Origin: Limnohabitans sp.
Lineage (GTDB): Bacteria > Pseudomonadota > Gammaproteobacteria > Burkholderiales > Burkholderiaceae_C
Reading direction: 5' to 3'
Length of the DNA stretch: 5,051 nucleotides
Assembly (NCBI GenBank): GCA_030729445.1
Contig: JANQXJ010000153.1
Coordinates: 11,819-16,869 of the forward strand
Position 1 is the first letter of the stretch. Every line of letters begins with the position of its first letter. Positions 1-4,708 of the stretch are shown one piece after another. The position numbers and the translations under genes are program-made. Below the pieces are notes generated by a model, which saw only the letters and a list, made by a program, of their open reading frames with translations, did not search any database and had not been told where the DNA came from.

Positions 1-1056
1 TGCGACCCGATCGTGAGTGCCTCCAAAGAAACCACTTTGCGCATGCGTGCAGGCCGCACCCATGTGGCCCTGAACAGCAACAGCACACCCACTGCCGCCT
101 TTGTGAAAAACGGCAATTGGCAAAACCCGGCCGAGCAATGCGTGGCCGAAATCACCGCACAAGTGGGCGTGGATGGCGTGGGCGCTTTTGACGCCGATAC
201 CCTGGCCAAACAACTCATGGGCGACACGATTTACGTGAACCCCATGATCCTGGGCTACGCTTGGCAAAAGGGTTGGGTGCCTTTGCACCGTGAATCTTTG
301 GTGCGAGCGATTGAGCTCAATGACGTGCAGGTCAAAAACAACCTGGCCGCTTTTGAATGGGGTCGCCACGCCGCGCACCAGCCCGATGCGTTGATGAAAA
401 CCATCCAGCCTTCGCAAGTCATCCAGTTCAAAAAGCGTGAGTCCTTGGAAGAGCTGATCGCCGACCGCATGGCACGTTTGACCGATTACCAGGACAAGGC
501 CTATGCCCAGCTTTACCAAAGCATCGTGTCCCGTGTACAGGCCACAGAAGCACCCTTGGGCAAAACGCTTTTGAGCGACACCGTGGCCCGACAGCTGTAC
601 CGCTTGATGGCCTACAAGGACGAATACGAAGTGGCCCGTTTGCACACCCAAACGGGTTTCGTGGAGCGTATTCAAAACAGTTTTGAAGGCGATTTCAAAG
701 TCCATTACCACCTGGCCCCACCGCTTTGGTCCAAGCGCAACAGCCAAGGTGAATTGGTCAAGAAAAAGTTCGGCCCCCTCATGCTGACCGGCTTTAAAGT
801 CTTGGCCAAACTCAAAGGCTTGCGCGGCACCAAACTGGATTACTTTGGCAAAACCGAAGAACGCCAGACCGAACGCGCACTGATCCGTGAGTACATGCAG
901 CACATTGACCATGTGTTGGGCTCATTGAGCTCAGAAACCCATGCGTACGCCGTGGCTGTGGCTCAAGTGCCAGAAAACATCAAGGGCTACGGTCACGTCA
1001 AAGAACGCAACATCCGTGCTGCACGTTCTTTGTGGGCTTCACTCAACGCTGCGTAA
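1..1056 (+). CDS. Indolepyruvate ferredoxin oxidoreductase family protein, C-terminal part (5' end outside window)
   Basis: The reading frame is open from base 1 (first residues C-D-P-I-V-S-A-S-K) and ends at TAA 1054-1056, giving 351 residues; the GTG at 13 is an internal valine codon, not a start. The first ~125 residues resemble the end of the gamma-type pyruvate/ketoacid oxidoreductase domain, including the stretch YVNPMILGYAWQKG followed by AIELN and AAFEWGR. The rest, from about SLEELIADRMARL to the end, resembles the DUF6537 tail typical of the fused, roughly 1100-1200-residue bacterial enzymes, including FKVHYHLAPPLW, GYGHVKERN and ARSLWASL. Family members oxidatively decarboxylate aryl-pyruvates such as indolepyruvate to the aryl-acetyl-CoA and pass electrons to ferredoxin in the cytoplasm. 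The thiamine-diphosphate and iron-sulfur parts would lie upstream, so activity cannot be judged here. The gene converges on minE. Family assignment is by recognition of motifs; the substrate is inferred. Confidence 0.9.
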   Translation, partial: CDPIVSASKETTLRMRAGRTHVALNSNSTPTAAFVKNGNWQNPAEQCVAEITAQVGVDGVGAFDADTLAKQLMGDTIYVNPMILGYAWQKGWVPLHRESLVRAIELNDVQVKNNLAAFEWGRHAAHQPDALMKTIQPSQVIQFKKRESLEELIADRMARLTDYQDKAYAQLYQSIVSRVQATEAPLGKTLLSDTVARQLYRLMAYKDEYEVARLHTQTGFVERIQNSFEGDFKVHYHLAPPLWSKRNSQGELVKKKFGPLMLTGFKVLAKLKGLRGTKLDYFGKTEERQTERALIREYMQHIDHVLGSLSSETHAYAVAVAQVPENIKGYGHVKERNIRAARSLWASLNAA

Positions 1057-1095
1057 AAAACAAAACCCCTTGCTTCGTGAAGAAGCAACGGGTTT
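1057..1095 (-). terminator. Rho-independent terminator of the minCDE operon
   Basis: AAACCC (1063-1068) pairs with GGGTTT (1090-1095), and after a C/C mismatch TTGCTTC (1070-1076) pairs with GAAGCAA (1082-1088), leaving a five-base loop. Read on the minus strand, the stem is followed by a T-rich tract (TGTTTTTT) running into the stop codon of the convergent oxidoreductase gene. The plus-strand side lacks a good T-tract, so it is mainly a minus-strand terminator for minE, with at best weak action on the plus strand. Confidence 0.85.
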
Positions 1096-1152
1096 GTAGG
1101 TCAAACATTGATCGGCAGTGAAAGCAAACTGCCATCACAGCCAAGCCAGCGC

Positions 1153-1413
1153 TCAGCGCGAATCGGGCAATTCGATTTTGACTTCGAGCACTTCCAGGTT
1201 GTCCTGGCGCTCCAAGTTGACCTTGATGTCTTGAACATTGATCTTGATGTACTTGCTGATCACAGCCACCAATTCACGCTGTAGGTCGGGCAAATAATCG
1301 GGCTCAGCGGCATTGCGGCCACTGCGCTCGTGTGCCAGGATGATTTGCAGGCGCTCTTTGGCCACACTGGCCGTCTGCTTCTTTTCGCCCAAGAGGAAGG
1401 AAAGAAAGGACAT
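1153..1413 (-). CDS. minE: Cell division topological specificity factor MinE
   Basis: This is an 86-residue protein, the normal MinE length. MinE binds membrane-bound MinD, stimulates its ATPase and drives the pole-to-pole oscillation that keeps the MinC inhibitor away from midcell. The N-terminus MSFLSFLLG is the short amphipathic membrane-targeting segment. The MinD-contact helix AKERLQIILAHER follows at residues 18-30, with the key arginine at position 21. The topological-specificity/dimerisation domain occupies about residues 38-86 (YLPDLQRELVAVISKYI...LEVLEVKIELP). The ATG lies three bases after the minD stop codon, and a GGAGG ribosome site sits inside the end of minD, which suggests translational coupling. 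It is the last gene of the operon, followed by the terminator at 1057-1095. No residue expected for function appears to be missing. Confidence 0.97.
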   Translation of the reverse strand: MSFLSFLLGEKKQTASVAKERLQIILAHERSGRNAAEPDYLPDLQRELVAVISKYIKINVQDIKVNLERQDNLEVLEVKIELPDSR

Positions 1414-1416
1414 GGT

Positions 1417-2232
1417 TTATTTGCCTCCGAACAGGCGCTTGAAGAAACCGGCCTTTTCCGCTTCGATGAAGCGCATGGGCTTGTCTTCACCCAAAAAGCG
1501 AGCAATCACGTCTTTGTAGGCTTCTGACACATCGCTGGCATTCATGTGAATCGCGGGTGTGCCTTGGTTTGAAGCTTGCAACACCGATTCGCTTTCAGGA
1601 ATGACGCCCAACAATTTGATGCGCAAGATGTCCTGAATGTCCTGCAGGGACAGCATTTGACCCTCTTCCACCCGAGCCGGGTTGTAGCGGGTGATCAACA
1701 AATGCTCTTTGATGGGCTCAAGGCCTTCAATCGCACGTTTGGTCTTGCTGCCCAGCATGCCCAAGATACGGTCTGAATCGCGCACCGAAGACACCTCAGG
1801 GTTGGTCACCACCAAAGCCTCATCGGCAAAGTGCATGGCCATCAAAGCACCGGTTTCGATGCCCGCAGGGGAATCACACACGATGTAGTCAAAACCCATG
1901 GCCCTCAAGTCATCCAGGACCTTTTCAACACCTTCTTGCGACAAGGCATCTTTGTCACGGGTTTGTGATGCAGCCAACACAAAAAGGTTGTCGCACTGCT
2001 TGTCCTTGATCAAGGCCTGATTCAGATTGGCTTCGCCCTGGATCACATTGATCAGGTCGTACACCACACGGCGTTCACAGCCCATGATCAGGTCCAGATT
2101 GCGCAAGCCCACATCGAAGTCGATGACGGCAGTTTTGAAGCCTTTGAGGGCCAAACCAGTGGCGAAACTGGCGCTGGTCGTGGTTTTGCCCACGCCACCC
2201 TTACCAGAGGTCACAACAACGATTTTTGTCAT
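1417..2232 (-). CDS. minD: Septum site-determining ATPase MinD
   Basis: This is a 271-residue ParA/MinD-family ATPase of usual length. It dimerises on ATP binding, attaches to the inner membrane, recruits MinC and is released by MinE. The deviant Walker A motif GKGGVGKTT occupies residues 10-18, with the signature lysine at 11 and the catalytic-loop lysine at 16. VIDFDVGLRNLD (36-47) carries the conserved aspartates 38 and 40 of the switch I region, and VCDSPAGIETGA holds the Walker B/switch II region. The last dozen residues, KAGFFKRLFGGK, form the amphipathic membrane-targeting helix, so the protein is complete. It starts 34 bases after the minC stop, with only a weak purine-rich AAGAAAG ahead of the ATG. 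The start is fixed by the family's MTKIVVVTSGKGG N-terminus. It is second in the minC-minD-minE operon. Confidence 0.98.
   Translation of the reverse strand: MTKIVVVTSGKGGVGKTTTSASFATGLALKGFKTAVIDFDVGLRNLDLIMGCERRVVYDLINVIQGEANLNQALIKDKQCDNLFVLAASQTRDKDALSQEGVEKVLDDLRAMGFDYIVCDSPAGIETGALMAMHFADEALVVTNPEVSSVRDSDRILGMLGSKTKRAIEGLEPIKEHLLITRYNPARVEEGQMLSLQDIQDILRIKLLGVIPESESVLQASNQGTPAIHMNASDVSEAYKDVIARFLGEDKPMRFIEAEKAGFFKRLFGGK
1424..1428 (-). promoter_or_regulatory. Ribosome binding site of minE
   Basis: GGAGG on the minus strand, 10 bases upstream of the minE ATG, lies within the last codons of minD. It is the clearest Shine-Dalgarno sequence in the operon and supports the chosen minE start. 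Confidence 0.75.
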
Positions 2233-2266
2233 GGATGCACTTTCTTGGACAAAATAAAAATAAGAC

Positions 2267-3031
2267 TCAGTTCTTCAAAGAGGTGATCAGCAATTTGTCA
2301 CCGTCAGGACCTGATTGCAAAGAAACCTGGGCTGGTTGGCCCAAAACATCTTTAGGCAATGGATTTTCGCTGGTTCGGTACACCCCAGCGATAGAAATCA
2401 ACTCCGGCTCCATCACTTGGGCAAAAATTTGGGCTTGTGCATTGCCCCGAGCGCCTGCAATGGCCTTGCCCCGCAATGTGCCATAAACATGGATATGGCC
2501 GTCGGCAATCACCTCAGCGCCTGCGTTGACCATGCCCATCACGATCAGATCTCGCCCTTTGGCATAAATTTGCTGACCCGAGCGCAAAGGCTTGTCAATG
2601 CGCATAGCACTCAAATACGTGGGTGCAGGTGCAACAGATTCAACGACCGGCGCTTGGCGCGGTGCAGCCTCAGCAATGGGCATAGAACGCCGAATGCGGG
2701 CGTCTGATGCATCCACCAAGCCATGCCCCTTGGCCAAGTCCATAAGTCGCGCAGAAGCCCCTTTGATGGCCAAAGGCACAAGGGCGTGCTCTTGCAAAGC
2801 AGCGATCAATGCCTTGAAGTCGATGGTTTCGTCTTCCTTCAAGGTCAATGCACTGATGTCGATCACCACTGGATCATGGTCGAAGAAACCAGGACTTTCT
2901 ACCAATTGGTCCTTCAAAGCCCGCGAAACCTCGGCCACATCGGTGGTTTTAAGCAAAAAAGCAACCAACGACAAATCGGCACTTTTGATTTCAAAACAAG
3001 GGTTGTGAGAGTCTTCTGAAGCGATTGACAT
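2267..3031 (-). CDS. minC: Septum site-determining protein MinC (FtsZ assembly inhibitor)
   Basis: This 254-residue protein is recruited by MinD to the membrane and blocks FtsZ ring formation away from midcell. The N-terminal FtsZ-inhibiting domain spans about residues 10-110 (FEIKSADLSLVAFLLKT...VVIDIS). A low-complexity Ala/Pro/Val linker covers about 118-138. The C-terminal beta-helix domain, which dimerises and binds MinD, spans about 143-254; it begins with the conserved RSGQ (150-153) and continues through VMGMVNAGAEVIADGHIHVYG and LRGKAIAGA to PELISIAGVY. The ATG at 3031 is the only usable start: an in-frame TAG lies eight codons upstream with no ATG, GTG or TTG between. No Shine-Dalgarno sequence is visible on the coding strand (its leader reads CTCCCCCACTGATGGCTAT), which is unusual. 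It is the first gene of minCDE, and its promoter must lie in the 3032-3318 gap. Confidence 0.96.
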   Translation of the reverse strand: MSIASEDSHNPCFEIKSADLSLVAFLLKTTDVAEVSRALKDQLVESPGFFDHDPVVIDISALTLKEDETIDFKALIAALQEHALVPLAIKGASARLMDLAKGHGLVDASDARIRRSMPIAEAAPRQAPVVESVAPAPTYLSAMRIDKPLRSGQQIYAKGRDLIVMGMVNAGAEVIADGHIHVYGTLRGKAIAGARGNAQAQIFAQVMEPELISIAGVYRTSENPLPKDVLGQPAQVSLQSGPDGDKLLITSLKN

Positions 3032-3074
3032 ATAGCCATCAGTGGGGGAGAAAAGCTAAATCTTAACAGTGCAC

Positions 3075-3116
3075 TTGTTTTTTGTTATCTCTCTATGGTT
3101 TTATATCTTTAAATAG
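3075..3116. other. AT-rich putative DNA unwinding element
   Basis: 33 of 42 bases are A or T, including T6 at 3078-3083, TTTTATAT and TTTAAATA, in a window of otherwise moderate GC. It sits immediately before the trinucleotide run, where the unwinding element of an origin belongs. It also overlaps the expected minC promoter region, so AT-richness alone could reflect a promoter. Confidence 0.45.
3100..3105 (-). promoter_or_regulatory. Possible minC promoter -10 element
   Basis: The minus strand reads TATAAA, five of six matches to the sigma-70 -10 consensus, about 70 bases upstream of the minC ATG. No convincing -35 hexamer lies 16-18 bases upstream. If used, the promoter would overlap the AT-rich unwinding segment and sit next to the DnaA-trio and DnaA box, so DnaA binding could affect minCDE transcription. 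Confidence 0.25.
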
Positions 3117-3128
3117 TCGTAGTAGTAA
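3114..3128 (+). other. Putative DnaA-trio element
   Basis: Five consecutive triplets read TAG-TCG-TAG-TAG-TAA, four of which fit the TAG/TAA trinucleotide motif that single-strand-bound DnaA recognises in bacterial origins. It lies between the AT-rich segment and a DnaA box of the expected orientation, with 14 bases (GGGAGCAGCACTAT) between. The second triplet, TCG, departs from the motif. Confidence 0.5.
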
Positions 3129-3142
3129 GGGAGCAGCACTAT

Positions 3143-3151
3143 TGTGGACAA
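3143..3151 (-). promoter_or_regulatory. DnaA box, one mismatch
   Basis: The plus strand reads TGTGGACAA, so the minus strand reads TTGTCCACA, one base from TTATCCACA and identical to the form common in high-GC bacteria. Its position and orientation match the box that flanks the GC cluster of an origin unwinding module. Confidence 0.55.
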
Positions 3152-3199
3152 GGTGTTTTTTTTCAGCACAGACAAGTACTTAACTGTTTTTTTAGCATG

Positions 3200-3229
3200 T
3201 GTGTGACCCTGCTTTTCAGCTGTCACACA
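3200..3229. repeat. Inverted repeat TGTGTGAC/GTCACACA inside the origin-like region
   Basis: TGTGTGAC (3200-3207) and GTCACACA (3222-3229) are perfect 8-base arms with 14 bases between, flanked outside by CATG at 3196-3199 and again at 3232-3235 after two unpaired bases. There is no T-tract directly after it on the strand that would need termination, so a protein-binding site is more likely than a terminator. The binding protein is not identified. Confidence 0.6.
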
Positions 3230-3261
3230 AACATGAACAACTTTAAAAATAGGGATCAAGC

Positions 3262-3270
3262 TGTGGATAA
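3262..3270 (-). promoter_or_regulatory. DnaA box, perfect
   Basis: TGTGGATAA on the plus strand is the exact complement of the high-affinity DnaA box TTATCCACA. With the box at 3290-3298 it forms an 11-base inverted repeat (GCTGTGGATAA / TTATCCACAGC) with 19 bases between. Confidence 0.75.
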
Positions 3271-3289
3271 CTCATGGGTTGCGCTAATT

Positions 3290-3298
3290 TTATCCACA
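3290..3298 (+). promoter_or_regulatory. DnaA box, perfect
   Basis: TTATCCACA, the high-affinity DnaA box, faces the box at 3262-3270. It lies 20 bases past the stop codon of the DUF2788 gene. An alternative reading of the inverted pair is a hairpin after that gene, but the loop is 19 bases and no T-tract follows directly. Confidence 0.75.
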
Positions 3299-3318
3299 GC
3301 CTTATCCTGTCCTGTTTC

Positions 3319-3528
3319 TTAGGAATCAATCATCCACTGAATGACTCCTTTGGCCACAAAACCCAGCATGCCAAAAGCCAAACCCAAAAAGATTACGAAG
3401 GTGCCAAATTTGCCAGCTTTGGACTCCCAAGCCAATTGCAAAACAATGAACAGCATGTAAAGCATGAAGCCAGCCACACCAATGGTCAGGCCAAACCAGG
3501 CGAACTGTTCTTCGGTGAAATTCCACAT
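3319..3528 (-). CDS. DUF2788 family small inner-membrane protein
   Basis: This is a 69-residue protein with two predicted membrane helices (about residues 12-33 and 43-64) joined by a short polar loop, ESKAGKFG (35-42), that is characteristic of DUF2788 proteins. Their function is unknown. The ATG at 3528 is chosen because an AGGAGG ribosome site lies seven bases upstream; a TTG one codon earlier (3531) would be only four bases from it. The A of this ATG is the last base of the TGA stop of the upstream DUF2189 gene (TGATG), pointing to translational coupling and co-expression of two membrane proteins. The TAA stop is at 3319-3321, and no convincing terminator follows before the DnaA boxes. 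Confidence 0.88.
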   Translation of the reverse strand: MWNFTEEQFAWFGLTIGVAGFMLYMLFIVLQLAWESKAGKFGTFVIFLGLAFGMLGFVAKGVIQWMIDS

Positions 3529-4412
3529 CAAACAGCCTCCTGACGGGGCATGCGCTCAGGCACATCACGGGTGTCTACCAAATCGCGGTAGGCATGCCAA
3601 GAGGCATGACCCAACATGGGCACAATCACGATCAAGCCAATGAACAAGCTCAAAATGCCCATCATGCTCAGGCCCATGATCAAAAATGCCCACAGCACCA
3701 TGGGCAGGGGATGCGTCAAGACCACTTTCCAGCTGGTCAGCACAGCCTGCAAAGTGTTGAGCTTTCTGTCCAGCAGTAAAGGCATGGCCACCACACTCGA
3801 GGCAAAAACAGGAGCAGCCATCAGGCCGCCCAGCACCAACCACAGCTCAAACAAATAACTGTCTCGGCTCAGCACCACATGGCGAATGAAATCCATGGGT
3901 GTATGGATGGGCACCGGGGTCAGCAAAGTGATCAGGGCCGATGAGGTCAAGACCCAACCCGTGCCCGCCAAAGCCAGCAACAAGCCAAAACGCACCAAAC
4001 ACCAATAACTCACAGGTTCGTTGTTGTGCAGTGTTTGCCATTGCGTCCAGGTCTTGAATAAAAGCCGCAGGTTCACGGTCTCGTTTCTTTCGATGGCGCG
4101 GCTCATGGCATACAAACTGGTCGCTAACACCGGAGCGACAACCAGAAAGCCCGACACCGCACTGGCCAGCAACCAAAACCGGTCGTGCGCCAGCCAAGTG
4201 ATCAGCCCCCCACAAATGGCGATGAACAGGCCATGGGCCAGGCTCAGCCAAGGTGAATGGCAAATGTCTTTCAAACCCAAATAGAGCCAAAATAGGGTTT
4301 GCTTGCCGTCGATGGGCAAAACACCGGGCAAGTTCAAGCGCCTGCGCTGGGTTGGGGGTGGCTCGGGTTGCGGGTTGGGGGAGGGATGGGGAGGAAGAGA
4401 GGCTTGTGTCAT
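3528..4412 (-). CDS. DUF2189 family integral membrane protein
   Basis: This is a 294-residue protein starting MTQASLPPHPSPNP. A proline-rich cytoplasmic leader of about 30 residues is followed by FWLYLGLKDICHSPWLSL, the entry motif of DUF2189 proteins. Hydrophobic segments lie at about 57-75, 79-101, 139-165, 186-211 and 237-268, with GFLVVAPVLATSLYAMSR (88-105) and GHASWHAYRDLVD (268-280) typical of the family. The biochemical role of the family is not known to me. A GTG at 4433 would add seven residues; I prefer ATG 4412, though its GGAAGG is 13 bases upstream, longer than ideal. It is translationally coupled to the downstream DUF2788 gene. An FNR/Anr-like palindrome lies about 41 bases upstream of the ATG, which suggests oxygen-responsive control (inference). 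Confidence 0.85.
   Translation of the reverse strand: MTQASLPPHPSPNPQPEPPPTQRRRLNLPGVLPIDGKQTLFWLYLGLKDICHSPWLSLAHGLFIAICGGLITWLAHDRFWLLASAVSGFLVVAPVLATSLYAMSRAIERNETVNLRLLFKTWTQWQTLHNNEPVSYWCLVRFGLLLALAGTGWVLTSSALITLLTPVPIHTPMDFIRHVVLSRDSYLFELWLVLGGLMAAPVFASSVVAMPLLLDRKLNTLQAVLTSWKVVLTHPLPMVLWAFLIMGLSMMGILSLFIGLIVIVPMLGHASWHAYRDLVDTRDVPERMPRQEAV
3536..3541 (-). promoter_or_regulatory. Ribosome binding site of the DUF2788 gene
   Basis: AGGAGG on the minus strand lies within the end of the DUF2189 gene, seven bases before the ATG at 3528. The spacing decides between that ATG and the adjacent TTG. Confidence 0.8.
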
Positions 4413-4446
4413 GCGATCGAGCTTACCTTCCACTCGATTTCAGAAT

Positions 4447-4460
4447 TTGACCTGCATCAA
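4447..4460 (-). promoter_or_regulatory. FNR/Anr-like binding site upstream of the DUF2189 gene
   Basis: The minus strand reads TTGATGCAGGTCAA, nine of ten defined positions of the TTGAT-N4-ATCAA consensus bound by FNR/Anr-type regulators. Its centre is 41.5 bases before the A of the ATG at 4412. Activation from the classic -41.5 position would therefore place transcription start at or next to the start codon; other spacings or repression are possible. Binding is not proven by sequence alone. Confidence 0.45.
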
Positions 4461-4465
4461 ATGAC

Positions 4466-4489
4466 AAAAGGCTGCCAAGCAGCCTTTTT
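4466..4489. terminator. Bidirectional hairpin terminator
   Basis: GGCTGC (4470-4475) pairs with GCAGCC (4479-4484) around a CAA loop, extended by AAAA (4466-4469) and TTTT (4485-4488), followed by one more T. The A and T tracts make it functional-looking on both strands. On the minus strand it would stop transcription from the Spy-like gene side before the DUF2189 gene; there is no clear plus-strand gene for it to serve. Confidence 0.75.
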
Positions 4490-4554
4490 AAACGTTGTTG
4501 AGCCGTTGATGAATAGGCCCAACCAGGTTGGAACATCCGTCATGGTCGAAATTT

Positions 4555-4653
4555 TTTGTCATCCCGGCCTTGAGCCGGGATCCAGTGCACACCGCAGTAT
4601 TTGCAAATACAGTGGTCAATACTGGATCCCGGGTCTTCGCCCGGGATGACAAA
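4555..4653. repeat. REP/BIME-like nested palindromic intergenic element
   Basis: Two arms of about 32-33 bases face each other: TTTGTCATCCCGG...CCGGGATCCAGT (4555-4586) and its inverted relative (4621-4653). Each arm folds on itself. ATCCCGGC (4561-4568) pairs with GCCGGGAT (4574-4581) around a 5-base loop, and ATCCCGGG (4626-4633) pairs with CCCGGGAT (4640-4647) around a 6-base loop. The middle holds a perfect 14-base palindrome, GTATTTGCAAATAC (4597-4610). This GTCATCCCGG...CCGGGATCCAG pattern is a familiar dispersed repeat type in proteobacterial genomes. It sits between the Spy-like gene and the terminator at 4466-4489. No clear target-site duplication is visible. Confidence 0.85.
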
Positions 4654-4708
4654 TTAGAAACCAAGATGACACAAAACTATCTAATGCATTGAAGCAGCCT
4701 ATTGGTAC

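Larger units (their letters stand above)
3075..3300. other. Origin-like DnaA-binding region upstream of minC (candidate oriC)
   Basis: This gene-free stretch reads, on the plus strand, as an ordered replication-origin module. It has an AT-rich segment (3075-3116, 33 of 42 bases A or T), a TAG/TAA trinucleotide run (3114-3128), a GC-richer spacer (3129-3142) and a one-mismatch DnaA box TGTGGACAA (3143-3151). These are followed by phased T-tracts (T8 at 3156, T7 at 3187), an inverted repeat (3200-3229) and two perfect DnaA boxes in opposite orientation (3262-3270 and 3290-3298). In E. coli oriC the same order and orientation occurs: unwinding element, TTATTAG, GC-rich spacer, then the R1 box TGTGGATAA. 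Weak two-mismatch boxes may lie at 3162-3170 and 3221-3229. No dnaA, dnaN, gyrB or par genes are visible, and hand counts of a few lines did not show an obvious GC-skew switch. It could instead be a DnaA-controlled promoter or a DnaA titration/reactivation site. Confidence 0.55.

Noticed and set aside
1260..1888. Open frames on both strands within minE and minD
   Set aside because: They overlap two confidently recognised genes in other frames and show no recognisable domain.
2315..3019. Several overlapping plus-strand open frames across minC
   Set aside because: They are shadows of the minC coding strand; minC matches its family over its whole length.
3847..4290. Minus-strand 147-codon open frame inside the DUF2189 gene
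   Set aside because: It is the out-of-frame reading of a gene whose own frame has clear membrane helices and family motifs.
4519..4531. CCAACC-A-GGTTGG palindrome
   Set aside because: Short, with no adjacent gene start it could control; could be chance or part of the repeat's surroundings.
4299..4649. Plus-strand open frame of 116 codons running into the palindromic element (residues CHPGLEPGSSA)
   Set aside because: It is antisense to the start of the DUF2189 gene and then reads through the terminator and the repeat; the PGLEPGSS run is simply the translation of the repeat arm. No ribosome site or family resemblance.
4664..4674. GATGACACAAA resembling the outer end of the palindromic element (GATGACAAA)
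   Set aside because: Too short to claim as a third truncated repeat end.
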